Assembly: GCF_004337985.1 (NCBI RefSeq)
Contig: NC_043740.1
Location: 5,374,481-5,438,480, forward strand
Reading direction: 5' to 3'
DNA from: Pyricularia pennisetigena
Lineage: Eukaryota > Ascomycota > Sordariomycetes > Magnaporthales > Pyriculariaceae
DNA: 64,000 bases
This document shows, in pieces, positions 24,232 through 36,345 of this stretch. Under the pieces are notes generated by a model that saw only the letters and a list, made by a program, of their open reading frames with translations, was not told the DNA's origin and made no database searches. Position numbers and translations under genes: made by a program. Position 1 is the stretch's first letter. The number at the start of each line of letters is the position of its first letter.

Positions 24232-25993
24232 TAGTCTCAGGGCTCATCCCTGAAGCCCAGAGCTCCACAGTTAATCCACTTCGTGGCTCAATTGCGGCTT
24301 TGCAATGTACCTGTGGGTCCATCCAAAGAACACTCTGGTTCAGGTCTGAGGACAACTTGTCGATTTTCGCCGTTTATGGCGGTATTTTTGGCCTTTTTTT
24401 AACCGAAACTCCTTTAGTATTCCACAACCACGTATAATATTGAAAAAAACGTTGGAAATAGCGTTTAATACCGCTATTAGCAGCGATTCGATTTATTTTT
24501 TTATCTTTTATAATGGCCGAATTCGATACCCCCTGCCCTTAATCCGTTCATGGCGGTACTGTTTTTTCGATTTTTTTTTCGATTTTCGATTTTTTTTAAT
24601 ATTATTTTTAATTTTTGACCAAATTTTATACTTTTTGCACGTGGAGGGTCGCAAGTATATATTTTTTTATATACAATTTACAATCGAAACTCGTTTATAT
24701 TTTTACCAGTTTTAACGATAATGAAACCAAAACTTCAGAGATTCGATTACGTATATAAATAAACGTCCAAGTCAAATCCTATTTATATTATCGGCTTTAA
24801 GAACTGTTTAATAAAAAAAGATGCCAGATGTGTATTTTATAAATTCTTTTGCTTTATTTGATTAATTTTATATTATTTTTGTTTTTCAGCCAAATTTTCT
24901 TGTTTTTGCACGTGGGGGGTGGCATATATATATCTATTATAATGCTACATTTTGGTACGTATATCTAATTATATAAGCCGTTAAATATGCGGATAGGTAA
25001 AGTGTATCCAATTTTATAATATTTCACAATCGAAATGCTTTTACATTTTTACCAATTTTAATTTTAATAAAACTAAAGTTTGAAGAAGTGGATAATGTAT
25101 ATAAACAAACGTCAACGTAAAACTCGATCTACAATACCGGCCCTTCTTATTTTTTTATATAAAAAAATGCTAAATTTGTAATATTTTAATATTTATTGCT
25201 TTATTTAATTGAATAAAATTTATAAAAAAAATAAAATAAGATTTTTCAATAAATTAATAAAACCATGCCTGAATTAAACCTTCTTTTGATTTTACCAACA
25301 TTTGGGTAAATTATCCAGGTTTTTAACAAAATGTTAGTTATTATACAAATATTAGTAAAACTTTTGTTTTAATCGATAATTGCATGCATTTTGCAGTATT
25401 AGGTCTGCTAGGCTATAAATACTGTAATTGAAATTAAAATTGATATTACATACTATTATTCAAAGTAAGAATTAAATATAATCAAAAATTACAAATTTTA
25501 CTCAATATTTTAATATCTTTTCAAATACAGTGGTTATAAAAACGCGGCCGGCACTCAAGTACTTAGCAAACTCCAATAAATTTAACGCAAATTACTATAT
25601 ATCTTTATAATTTCTATTTATTTTTTTATACGAATATTTAATTGCATACTATGGGTACACTATTTTCTTTTACCATTATAATGCGAATATATTGTATTTA
25701 CCCGCTACAAACGGCAAAATACCACAAATTATCCTTATATTAATAAGATAATCATAAGCGGTATCGTAATATTAAATATATTATTAATAATACCGTTATA
25801 AATGGCGAAATGCGACAAATTATCGTTGGTGGTACCGCCATGAACGGCGAAATTGGACAAGATGTCCTCCGATTAGAACGAGCGCTATTTTTTCGGCCAA
25901 TGTAATTGGTCGAAAAGCCATGTGGCTGAAAGGCACATGGAGCGCTAGGTCCCCATTGCGAAGCAGGGGGGTCTAATCTGAGCACTGAGACTA
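24232..25993 (+). mobile_element. Non-autonomous TIR element C (1762 bp), Mutator-like by 9-bp TSD
   Basis: Starts TAGTCTCAGGGCTCATCC and ends ..GCACTGAGACTA, a short inverted end. A second inverted block lies ~100-160 bp inside each end (TTCGCCGTTTATGGCGGTA on the left, TACCGCCATGAACGGCGAA on the right), so the TIRs are long but diverged in the middle. Flanked by the perfect 9-bp duplication GGTTTTTTC (24223-24231, 25994-26002) inside Copia copy 1. No transposase: the largest frame is 91 codons and unconvincing. A 9-bp duplication with long TIRs is typical of Mutator-like elements. Family members here: 226, 5348, 36346, 53834, 57829, 57999. Confidence 0.85.
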
Positions 25994-26217
25994 GGTTTTT
26001 TCCAATTCGGGGGTTTTTTCCAATTCGGGGGTTGTTTCCAATTCGGGGGTTCGTCCATTTCGGGGGTTATAAGTCGGTATAAAAAGTTTAATTATCCAGG
26101 GGGTTTATATCGGGAGTTCGAATCGGGTTGGGATATAAGGGGGATCTTTTTTTTTAAAATTTTATTTTTATGTACTTTTTTTCCGACTTTATATAAATAA
26201 TAGCAAAAGAGAGTAGG
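25994..26217 (+). other. Copia copy 1 3' non-coding region, right of TIR element
   Basis: Three TTCGGGGGTT-type units, a TCGGGAGTTCGAATCGGG tRNA-like box near 26110-26130, and a degraded polypurine tract (GCAAAAGAGAGTAGG) just before the 3' LTR. Confidence 0.6.
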
Positions 26218-26774
26218 TGTTAATTATATGCGTTATTTAGCATACAATAGGTCCATTTTAACTTATATATATACTATAATTAATAGTGCCGAAATGGGGT
26301 TATTGGGGCTGTCGGATTTTCTATTATATTTTATATGTTGCAGGAATTGCAATTTAAAATGTTAGGGAATGGGGTTTCACCCTATACTGGGTCTAATACC
26401 CACCCTGCATTTACGAGTTAATTACCCTGTACCGGGTTAAAACTTTCACCAAATTAGCAAATTAGTGCGAACCCAGAAATGGTTTGTATGGAAATGAGGG
26501 TGTTTTTTTAACAACGAATATAAAATAAATTTTTCGGAAAGTCGTATGCGGTACTTAAACCCTTTACGGGGTGCGGACCCCCACTTCGATGTCGAAAAAT
26601 ATGTAAAGAAGATAAAGCAAAATTTCCCCCACCAATGAATTAAATTTATCCATCCCAAAATTAGTGAATTTAGTGCATATAAACCCTGTAATTACAAGTT
26701 TTTACAACGCAACTAGCACCACGCCGCACCTAGGCTAATGCTCAAACCCATGTTAGCAACCCATATTATTAACA
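26218..26774 (+). repeat. 3' LTR of Copia copy 1 (557 bp)
   Basis: Starts TGTTAATTATATGCG, ends ..CATATTATTAACA. Followed immediately by TTAAT, the duplicated target, and then the remainder of the Copia copy 0 5' LTR. Confidence 0.92.
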
Positions 26775-27327
26775 TTAATTATATGCGTTATTTAGCATGT
26801 AATAGGTCCACTTTTATTCACATATAAGCCACAATAGATAGTGCTGAAATGGGGCTTTTGGGGCTGTCGGATTTTCCGTTATATTTTATGTTGCAGGAAT
26901 TCCGATTTAAAGTGTTAGCGAATGGGGTTTCACCCTGTGTAGGGTTTAACACGCTCCTTGCACTTACAAGTTGACTACCCTATAACGAATTGTAATTTAC
27001 ACCAAATTAGCAAATTAGTGCGAACCGAAAAATAATTTATATGGAAATAAGGGTGTTTTTTCAACAACGCATACAAGATAATTTTTCGGAAATCCGTGTG
27101 CGGCACCGGAACGCTTTCTGGCGTACGGACCCCCATTTCGATATCGGAAAATATATAAGGGAAATAAAGCAAAATTTCCCCCACCAATAAATTGAATTTA
27201 TTAACCCTAAATTTAGTAAACAATCTAATGCATTTAAACCCTGTAATTTCAGGTTTTATAACGCAATTAGCACCACGCCGCACTTACGTTGATATTTAAG
27301 CCCCTATTAGCAACCATATTATTAACA
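26775..27327 (+). repeat. 5' LTR of Copia copy 0 (all but first 7 bp)
   Basis: TTAATTATATGCG.. to ..ATTATTAACA. The first five bases are the duplicated target of copy 1. The primer site AATTATAAGCCCGG follows. Confidence 0.88.
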
Positions 27328-28105
27328 AATTATAAGCCCGGAAAGGTTTTAACTTGTGCACCAAAAAGCATTTTGCATCGCTGGAAAACTTGAAATTTAG
27401 GCTTTATTTTGGTTATTGTCGCATTTTTATAGCACGTATATTGACGTAAATACTGCTGTGCTTGTGCGAAATTGTTGGTTTTAAAGGCTAATTTAGCACC
27501 TAACCCTTGTATTTACAATGGGGATCTCTAACAATTAGCGTTCGACTTAGGCCTAGTTGTTAAGTATTGCAGCGATCGTTTACATTGCAAATCCAAAATT
27601 TTTGGTATGGTTTTTGTGGATCGTGCACGCCACCGTAATTGGCTAAAATTTTAATAGGGTTTACGCTAACGAGTCAGGGCCAAATACCCCTATAATCGTT
27701 CGTTAATAACCTATTAAATTTTTCCTAGTGCGTTTACTAGGGTTTATAATAGCCCATAAACCCATTAGCGGAATTGCGTTAATTGGCTCGTTACCCTGCA
27801 CGGTACCCTGCAGATTACCTTGCACCCATTTGACGAATTGAATTCGTTACGTGCACCTGGATTGGTATAAATACCAGGGCGTTTATTAATTGCGGGTTTC
27901 AGGGATACCAACCCTGTATTTCAGTGGATTTCTACCATTAATAATGGCAATAAACCCTATAATTGGCAATTATAAACCTATACCCGCTAAAAGGCAAGCG
28001 ATATAATAAATCCTAAATTTAATACGGTATTTACCTTTAAGCGATTAGCTTAATTAATTATAGCTATAATTGGCGAATTGTAATTATAATTTGGGTTACC
28101 CTATA
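27328..28105 (+). other. Leader of Copia copy 0
   Basis: Untranslated leader colinear with the other copies, with a shortened CCCTGCA-type array at 27789-27830. Nothing coding is supported. Confidence 0.6.
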
Positions 28106-31100
28106 ATGGAAAATAATTTTATATCGGGTTTTTAGGCTTAATTCTAACAGACAAGGGGTTTAAACCCAGCCCAAACGAAGTTTTAACCGCTAAACTACAG
28201 GCCCAAAACCTGCAATTAAAAACGTTAACTACGCAAATGGATTAATTTTAAAAAATACTTTAACAGTTAATTACCCTATTAACCCTGAAGAATGGCTATT
28301 CCACTAATTTTAATGGTATTACGGGTTTTCATACCCCAAAAGCGGAAATTCGGATATTAAATCCGCTACCGCACCCACTCATCCACCTAATAACCTAGTT
28401 TTAGGTGACGGGATAAGTAAAAAACTATTAAAACGGGTATTTTCCTTCCACGAAAATTATAAATTAGTAGGGGCTAGCAATTACAGTTTGTGGAAACAGG
28501 CGTTAATAGTATAATGTAGGGTTATAAAAGCAGCGGAATTTATTTCCGACCCTGAAATTGGCTATACCCTGCCGGAATACGAACAATTAATCCTGTTATT
28601 GCTTACAAAAAACAGTTTAACCAGGGAATTCTTAAAATCCATTGCATAATATTTTAGCCCCGTAACCGTTTAAAAAACCTTAGAAAGTCATTATCCCATT
28701 GCACCGGAAATTAATCGAGATTCACTATATCGGGAGTTCTAGCCTTTAGATTTTTCGAAATTTAAAGGATTAATACCTAAATTTAACAGTTATTTTAACT
28801 TACCGGTAGCTAAATTAACGAATACTAACGTGCAAGTTAACCCCGTAAATATACGAAATTAATATTTATGGGCCCTGCAGGGGATATTCCGTATTTGGAC
28901 CGAACGCCAGCGTAATACCCAACGGGCCTTGCAAGCTATAAATTAAAATTCGGAAAGATTAAATTTGCAAGACCTTATAGCGGACTTTAAATCGAAAATT
29001 CGATTTCAAATTCCATAACGGCTAAAGCTGTTAATTATAGGTTTAAATGTGAATATGGCTAGCGCAGGGCTAATTATATTAGCTACCCTGCATTATCTTA
29101 TAACGGCTAGCACGGGCTAATTTTACTAGTCACCCTGCATCGAATAAATAAATAAATAACAAATAACAAATAAAACGTATACGCGTTTATACACACATAG
29201 CTTTATATATCACGTCTTTGTTTATAGTTTTAACAACAAGATAAATACGTCATATATAGTGTCGCTTAGTGGTATAATGCATGTACCATAATTTATATTA
29301 TATATACGATATTAAAGTGCGTGTGTTCGAATCCCGTTGTGGTCGCAGATTTTCTATGCATGCATAAGCATAACAGGCCGTCAAGCTCAATGGGCCGTTA
29401 GGCTTAATAGGTCGGCAGGCCAGTCACATGAATAAGGCTAAATCATGTGACGTAACCCCGCACTCTAGATATCCAAATCGAAGATCTGCACCTACGGATT
29501 TAAACACGTAATTCACAACTTAGCCTTAGATTTATCACCTTCATCGTATAAACATGGCTAGCGCAGAGCTAGTTATATTAGCTACCCTGCATTATCTAAT
29601 AAAATTAGCCGGTGCTGGCCGCTATAAAATAATATAGGGTAGCTAATATAATTAGCCCTGCGCTAGCCATGTTTACATTAAAGGTAAAAAGTCGGGTGAA
29701 AAAAACGCTAAAAAGGGCGCTAAAAAGGAAAATAATGGGCAGGAAAGCACTTTTAAATCACGAAAAAAGGGTAATAAAAACTCTAATTCGGATTCTGCTT
29801 TTGCAAAAGATATTAAATCCTCCAACTCCAGCGAATTAACCGCTGGAACGTTTCTAATTTTTATAAATTTCGAATTATTTACGGGTTCGATTCCAGGTGA
29901 CGTCAAGGAAGGCGCAGCGTATAACGCCCTGGAATAGGAGGTTAATTCCGCTATTAGCGGAATTATAAAACTACGTTCGGAATCGGATTCGGAACCCAAT
30001 AATACTGGTAAAACGCTAAAACCACAGGTTTTAACAACTAATTCTAATGTTAAAACGAGACTTAGACGCGGCGTTAAAAGGACCCCCAAACCTTGGAAGT
30101 TAAGTTACCGTATCCTGTACGATATAAGTAGCACGTACTATATTTTTACAAATAAGCAATTTTTTACCCATTATACCCCCGGTTTTACAATTGAAATCGG
30201 TGCAGGGGGTGGCCCTGTTAGGCCTGTAAGGACCGGAACTGTAAAAATATAAGTCCGTTACGGCCAAAAAGCTAACGAATTTAGAAAGATTACGTTAAAT
30301 AACGTTTTATGTATCCTTTCCTTTAGAATAAATATCATTAACAATTTTATACACTATAATATAAAGGGCGTATTATTAAAAAATACCCTGTACGATAAGG
30401 ATTGCAAGGCGTGGGGACGCCTATATACCGTTAAATATTCGTTTTTTTTAAAGGTTAAAAGGTGCGATATCTTTACTCGAAATAACGTTATTTCGAATTA
30501 CGCCTATATAATAAACGAGTATAGCACCGTTTATAACATAGTTTTCATGGGGTTAAAAAAGGTTACGCAACCCCGTTTGAAGTAAAATTAAATAGTATAA
30601 GTCCCGAAAATTACGAGGATTATAAAACTTACACCGATTCGGAACCGGAAGAAAATACGGTAACGGAAAAACTAAATCCCGAATAAAATACGGAAATAAC
30701 CGTAAATTCACCTATAATAACGCAAAAACTTGACGGTAAAAGCCCTTAAAATCCACGTGAAATTGGGCCCCGTAGGCCCGGCACGCCATTAGGTAACCCT
30801 TTTATGCAATTTAATATAAAAGGGACTATTTCCGAAAAAAGGGGGTTTCCCACACAGGAAATCCGTTGTTAAAACTTCTTTTGTTATTGGATTTAGAACA
30901 AGCCCCTAAGTATTACCTCCTTGTAAGGTTAAAATGAATTACGGACGGTTGGTTAACCCCCGAAGGAAACGGAATTACAAATAATTATAACGAAGTCCAA
31001 GCCCAAAAAACTCTGTTATAGCACAGGCGTTTGGGGCATATAGGGTTATTATTACTAAAAAAACCGCTAAAATCACAAAACGTTTACATAATTTCGACAA

Positions 31101-33990
31101 AGTTAGGGTAAATACCTATATTGTTTGCGTTAAAACCATTTCTGTTAAGCGTACAAATCAAGTCGCACTCCCTACACCCCCTGATATTCTCGATTTTATA
31201 AACCGTGATATAATAACCCTTAAACCTAATCCTTATAATAAAAAACCCGTATTTTTGTTATTAGTGGACCGAAAATCACGTTTTCGGTGGTTAATCCCAT
31301 TACGAAATAAAACCGGACCTACGGTTTTAGTGGTTATAAAAGGTTTTTTAAAGTTTTCAAAAACTACGTATGGGCATTACCCCCTAAATTTTCGTTTTAA
31401 TGGGGGGTACGAAATTCATATAAGCCTTTAAAATTGGTTTATAAATAAAAATGTTAATTTTAGCATTTTGAATCCCTATAACCACGGCCAAAACGGTTCA
31501 ACGGAACGGTTCGTTAAGATTATTTTAAATAAGCCTTGGTTTACCGTTATAACGGCGGCTTCACGATTATATCTATAATATTATTTACTACTTACTGCAA
31601 TTAATTTAATTAACCGTATAACGGTGATTAATAGGGATTTGACATTTTACGAAAAACTCTATTCCGAATTCTAATTTGGATTACCGCATAAACCCAATTT
31701 AGGGCATCTTAGGGTTATTGGTACTATATACCAGGCTATTATACCGCTGGGAAAAACGCCAAAAATCTAATAAATTGGTTCCCCGCACCGAAACGGTGAA
31801 ACTTTTAACCCATTTATTAAATTCTACATCGTTAATTTACGCACCCGCTTAACGGGCCGTATATAAAACCTTTACCGTAAAACTCATAAAAGGTATAACC
31901 GCTGGAAGTTTGGTTATTCCAGGGGAAACGCTACAAGTTTCAAAAGGGGAAAATACAAATTTAAAAAGGGATTTGAATTTTAAACCTGGAAAGGAAATTA
32001 ACAGCGTTCCAGCGGATAATTATCCCTTAAAAAACCTTAAAAATATGGGGTATTTTCCACCTATTACAGGGAAATCACCACCCGTTACAGGGCATTTAAG
32101 CCCTGAAAACATAATACCCGCCAGTCTTATATAACCTAGTGTTCGCCCCCTACAACCTATAACGGTAGCGGTACCTAATCAAATATTTAAACTAACGGAA
32201 ATTCCGGTGTTTTAAACAGTTAAAATACAAAATATGGAGTTAAATTCGCAGTTCGAAACCCCAAGTCTAATAAATATAAGTTCCGTACATTATCTTAGTT
32301 TTTAAACCAAAACAATATAAAGAAAAACCCCATTAAAGACGGTAAACCAAATAGGTAGCAACAGGCCCTAAATAACCCTGAAAATGCTAAATGGTTAACT
32401 ATTTTAACGCTTAAGTTCGACCAAATGGTTATTGTAAAAGCTTTGCGTTATATCCCTAAAACTCACATACCTGCAGGCCGTAAACTCATTTTTACCAGGC
32501 CGGTAATTAAATCAAAAATTAATTAAAATAATGAACCTGTAACATACAAGATTAAATTTACTAACAAAGGTTTTGTACAGGTCGAACGCCTAAGTTATAT
32601 CGAAACTTTTGCTAATAATAATATACCACCTACCTGGCGTATATTTTTAAGCATAATTAATGCACAAAATTGGGAGATAATACAAGTCGATTTTATCGGT
32701 GCGTCTTAAAATAGTAACTTTACCGATATAAATAAATATTTGCAAGCTCCAAACGGTTTTAACGAATAAACCAAGTTCTATAGCCCTACCACCGCTAAGA
32801 TTTCAGTGGAAATAGGTTATAATCCGAAAGAATTGCAGGTTTTACAGCTGGAAACAGCGTTATACGGTTTAAAACAAAGTTGAAAAAATGGCAAAACAAG
32901 TTTAAAACCCTATTTTTTAAAAAAGGTTTTTAGGCGTTAATCTTTAATCCCGCTGTTTTTTACAGCGTTAAATCCAAGCATTTCATCGTTACCTTTATAA
33001 GCGACTATTTGCTAATAGGTCCTAAATTGCAATATATTTAGGATTTAAGAACCCGTTTTGATAAGGTATACGCGTTGGAAAACAAAGGCCCTATAGCCTA
33101 TTTTTTAACGTTTAAATCATAAAAAATAAGCCTAAACGCCTACTTTAGCTCCATTAAAATCAATATAAAAAGGAAATATTAGCGACGTTTATATTAATGA
33201 GTTACAAACCTATATTTATTCCCTTATAACCGGGTATGCTAAAATATAGCGGGGGTAAACCCTTAAATGCGTTAAAAATCAAATTATTACAGCGTATTAT
33301 CAGTATCCTTATATACTTAATGCTATTAACGCGCCCGCATATCGGTTTTGCGGTTTAATGGTTTTTATGTTTTTTAATAAGAGCTACTTTAATCCATTTA
33401 AGGGCAGTTAAAAGTCTATTACGTTATTTAGCGGGTATTAAATCCTTATTTATTTATTATGGAAATAATGTATTTAAAGCCAAATTAGCACTGAATTTTT
33501 AAATAGGGGGCTTTAAAAGCCTGAAATTATTAGGCTTTAATAATAGCGATTTTACCGGGGCTAAGGAAAACTTAAAATCCATTTACGGATTTTTGAATAC
33601 CCTATTTGGGGGCCCTATAACGTAAAAATGCAAAAAAGCTAATATTATAGCTTTAAATATTCCAAAAACCAAAACCGATGCTTTAACGGAAGCCCTGCGT
33701 GAAATACAATAGTTTAAAATCCTATTTATAAAAATTGGATTACCTATAAAAGGCCAAGTGCAATATTTGCAAATATTATAGGTTTTATAATTAGTATATA
33801 TAACCTTACGCACTACTAACGTATTAAACATAAATTATTAGATTTTCATTACGTATGGCAATTAGTTATAAAAGAATTAATAGCTTTAAAATACCTGGAA
33901 TCCAAACAAATGCCCGCTAATAACCTAATAAAACCCCTAACGCTTCCAATTTGCCAAACTTTTTGAAAGTTTATAAGGTTTAAGCCCCTA
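28106..33990 (+). pseudogene. Copia gag-pol polyprotein remnant (copy 0)
   Basis: Gag ATG at 28106. Element E1 splits gag near its C-terminus (29048-29677). The protease region at ~30100-30350 begins RYDISSTYYIFTNKQFF-like sequence. Integrase ~31080-31830 retains VDRKSRFRWLIPLR. RT ~32400-33120 retains LETALYGLKQ. RNase H ~33480-33800 retains GFNNSDFTGAKENLKSIYGF. More stops and small indels than copy 2, in keeping with its being the oldest of the nest. Confidence 0.8.
29048..29677. mobile_element. Inverted-repeat element E1 with tRNA-like boxes (630 bp)
   Basis: The left end (TGTGAATATGGCTAGCGCAG) and the reverse of the right end (TGTAAACATGGCTAGCGCAG) match for ~85 bp. Flanked by the perfect 5-bp duplication TTAAA (29043-29047, 29678-29682) in Copia copy 0 gag. 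The interior has a tRNA-like A box (GCTTAGTGGTATAATGC, ~29265) followed by a B box (GTGTTCGAATCCC, ~29323). On the other strand is a second B-box-like core (reverse of CGGATTTAAACACG ~29495; intact as CGGATTCGAACACG in copy E2). No coding capacity. A MITE-like element, possibly a SINE captured between MITE arms. Confidence 0.8.
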
Positions 33991-34549
33991 AAAACTTAAT
34001 TTTTACCTAGTAGATTTTAGGGTATCGTTTAATTAATTCGTTAGCTAATTACCCACCACATTTTTTTTATTTGTAAAATGGGATGTTGTTAGCCTAATAC
34101 CCTCCGTATTACCCGAATTTACCCTGCACAAGTTAATTAAGAAACAATTTATACCGACCTTATACCAAAATTTGAATTAAGATTGAAAAAACCCGTATTT
34201 TGGGCGATTTACGCATTCGAAACACCCTGTATAGTATATTTGATTTGGACTATTACCAACGAATAGCCAAATTAACTACCTGGTTTAATAATTAATTCCG
34301 TGGGTTAATATTATATAAATCGAGGGTTTAAATCCGGGGGTTATTACGACTTTGGGGGGTTTTTTCCAATTTGGGGGTTTGTCCATTTCGGGGGTTATAG
34401 GTCGGTATAAAGGGTTTAATGGTCTAAAGGGTTTATATCGGAAATCCAAATCGGGTTAGGACATAAGGGGGATTTCTTTTTGGGAGGGGCTTTTTTTTCT
34501 CATATATTTCTTTTCCCGATTTTATAATAAATAATAGGAAAAAAGGGGG
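33991..34549 (+). other. Copia copy 0 3' non-coding region
   Basis: Same structure as in copy 2. The first tRNA-like box is degraded to GAGGGTTTAAATCCGGGGG (~34321-34339). Two TTTCGGGGGTT units and a polypurine tract (GAAAAAAGGGGG) precede the LTR. Confidence 0.55.
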
Positions 34550-35073
34550 TGTAGATTATATACGTTATTAAGCATATAATGGATCCATTTTTATTTTATA
34601 TAAATTATAATAAATAGTGCCGAAATGGGGTTACTGAGGCTGTCGGATTTTCCGTTATATTTTATATAGCATGAATTGCGATTTTAAATGTCAGCGAATG
34701 GGGTTTTACCCTATACCGGGTTAAAATTTTCACTAAATTAACAAATCAGTGCGAACCTAAAAATGGTTTGTATAGAAATGAGGGTGTTTTTTTAACAACG
34801 CATATAAAATAATTTTTCGGAAAATCGTGTGCGGCACCGGAACGTTTTTTGGCCTGCGGACCCCCATTTCGATGTGGGAAAGTATATAAGGGAGACAAAG
34901 CAAAATCTCCCCCACCAACGAATTAAGTTTATTAATCCTAAAATTAGTGAACCATTTTAATGAATAACTTAGTGCATTTAAGCCCTGTAATTACAAGTTT
35001 TCACAACGCAACTAGCACAACGCCGCACCTAGGTTAATGCCTAAACCCCTGTTAGCAACCCATATTATTAACA
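34550..35073 (+). repeat. 3' LTR of Copia copy 0 (524 bp)
   Basis: Starts TGTAGATTATATACG, ends ..CATATTATTAACA. Followed by CCTAT, the target duplication. Confidence 0.88.
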
Positions 35074-36334
35074 CCTATTTATAGAAATTAGACTACCTAT
35101 AAAAGGCCCTATAGTAATATTTATAATAATATAAGCTTTAAAGTTTAAGCATATAATCCTACGCACCATTAACGTACTAAATACACGGTATTAAAATTTC
35201 ACTACGTACGGGAATTAATTATAAAAGGATTGGCGGATTTTTATATACCTTAAATCGAAACAAGTACCTATCAATGGCCTAATAAAGCCCCTAAGGCTTC
35301 CAATTCACAAGTTCTTTTTAGAGATTATAGGGCTTAAGCCCCTTTAAAAAGATTTAGTTCTTACCTATTAAATTTTGGGGTATATTTAATTAATTCGTTA
35401 GCTAAGTATAACCCATTATAATTCCTTTATTTGCAAGTATTGGATTTTTGTTAGCCTAATACGGGCCGTACTCCCCGACGTTACCCTATCTAGGTTAATT
35501 AATAAGCAGTTTATACCGACTATACACTTAAAACTACCGAGCCTATATCCAAAAGTTGAATTAGAATTAAAATATCTCTCGTTTTGAGCGACTTACGCAT
35601 TTGAAACACCCTATATAATGTTCTTAATTTGGACTTTTACCAACGAATAACCAGATTAGTAACCTGGTTTAATGATTAATTCTCTGGATTAATATTATAC
35701 AGAGCGGGGATTCGAATCCGGGGGTTATTATAACTCTGTGGTTTTTTCTAATTCGGGGGTTTATCCATTTCGGGGGTTTATCCATTTCGGGGGTTTATCC
35801 ATTTCGGGGGTTTATCCATTTCGGGGGTTATGGGTCGGTATAAAGGGCTTAGTTATCCAGGAGTTCTATATCGGGAGTCCGAATCGGATTGGGACATATG
35901 GGGGATTCTTTTAAGGGTTTTATTTTCATATACTTTTCTTTTCCAACTTTATATAAATAATAGCCGAAGAAAGGGGGCGTTAATTATATGCGTTATTTAA
36001 CATATAGCAGGTCCACTTATATTTGCATATAAGCTATAATACATAGTGCCGAAATGGGGCTGTCGGGGTTATCGGATTTTTCCGTTATATATTATGTTGC
36101 AGGAATTGCGATTTAAACGGTTAGCGAATAGGGTTACCCTATAGCGGGTTTATACCCACCCTGCAACTGCAAATTAGCGACCCTATATCGGGCTAAAGTT
36201 CTTACCAAATCAGCAAATTAATGCGAACCTAGAAATGGTTTATATAGCAATAAAGGTGTTTTTTCAACAAGCTATATAAAATAATTTTTCGGAAAATTGT
36301 GTACGGCACCGGAACGCTTTTTGGCGTGCGAACC
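35074..36334 (+). mobile_element. Copia 3' fragment R2, forward orientation (continues at 53123)
   Basis: Starts within RNase H (..CTATTTATAGAAATTAGAC) and runs through the pol end, the tRNA-like region (GGGATTCGAATCCGGGGG ~35707), a 17-bp tandem array, a polypurine tract (GAAGAAAGGGGG) and the LTR, which starts at 35978 as CGTTAATTATATGCG. The LTR is interrupted at 36334 by the 16.8-kb insertion and finishes at 53132-53362. R2 faces the reverse fragment R across the site where copy 0 inserted. Confidence 0.85.
35744..35831 (+). repeat. 17-bp tandem repeat in Copia 3' region
   Basis: About five units of CCATTTCGGGGGTTTAT in a row, nearly identical. Other Copia copies have only one to three related units at this place. 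Confidence 0.85.
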
Positions 36335-36345
36335 TAGTCTCAGGG

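Larger units (their letters stand above)
7739..26774 (+). mobile_element. Copia copy 1, full length but interrupted (nested)
   Basis: 5' LTR 7739-8294, primer site, gag-pol, polypurine tract and 3' LTR 26218-26774. It is flanked by the perfect 5-bp duplication TTAAT (7734-7738 and 26775-26779) and lies inside the 5' LTR of Copia copy 0, just 7 bp from that LTR's start. Its interior is split by a Fot1/pogo transposon (10931-12815), by Copia copy 2 (14669-22287) and by a TIR element (24232-25993). Removing these leaves about 7.6 kb, the same as copy 2. All frames carry RIP-type stops. Confidence 0.92.
26775..35073 (+). mobile_element. Copia copy 0 (main part; first 7 bp at 7732-7738)
   Basis: Its first 7 LTR bases TGTTAAT stand at 7732-7738; copy 1 is inserted there and the LTR continues at 26780. 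The 3' LTR is 34550-35073. Flanked by CCTAT (7727-7731 and 35074-35078), showing that the whole 7732-35073 nest sits at one target site. Gag-pol is heavily degraded and carries the inverted-repeat element E1 at 29048-29677. Confidence 0.9.

Noticed and set aside
29260..29350. A genuine tRNA gene
   Set aside because: A and B boxes are present, but the 5' side does not pair with the TGTGGTCGC 3' side to give an acceptor stem. It lies in a mobile element that recurs at 38640, so tRNA-derived rather than a gene.
35744..35831. CRISPR-like array
   Set aside because: Units are contiguous without spacers and lie inside a eukaryotic retrotransposon; a minisatellite.
36335..36345. D2 as a simple insertion 11 bp inside D with its own 9-bp duplication
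   Set aside because: The 9 bases flanking D2 (GTCTCAGGG and CGTTACCGA) do not match, so this history is not supported by the sequence.
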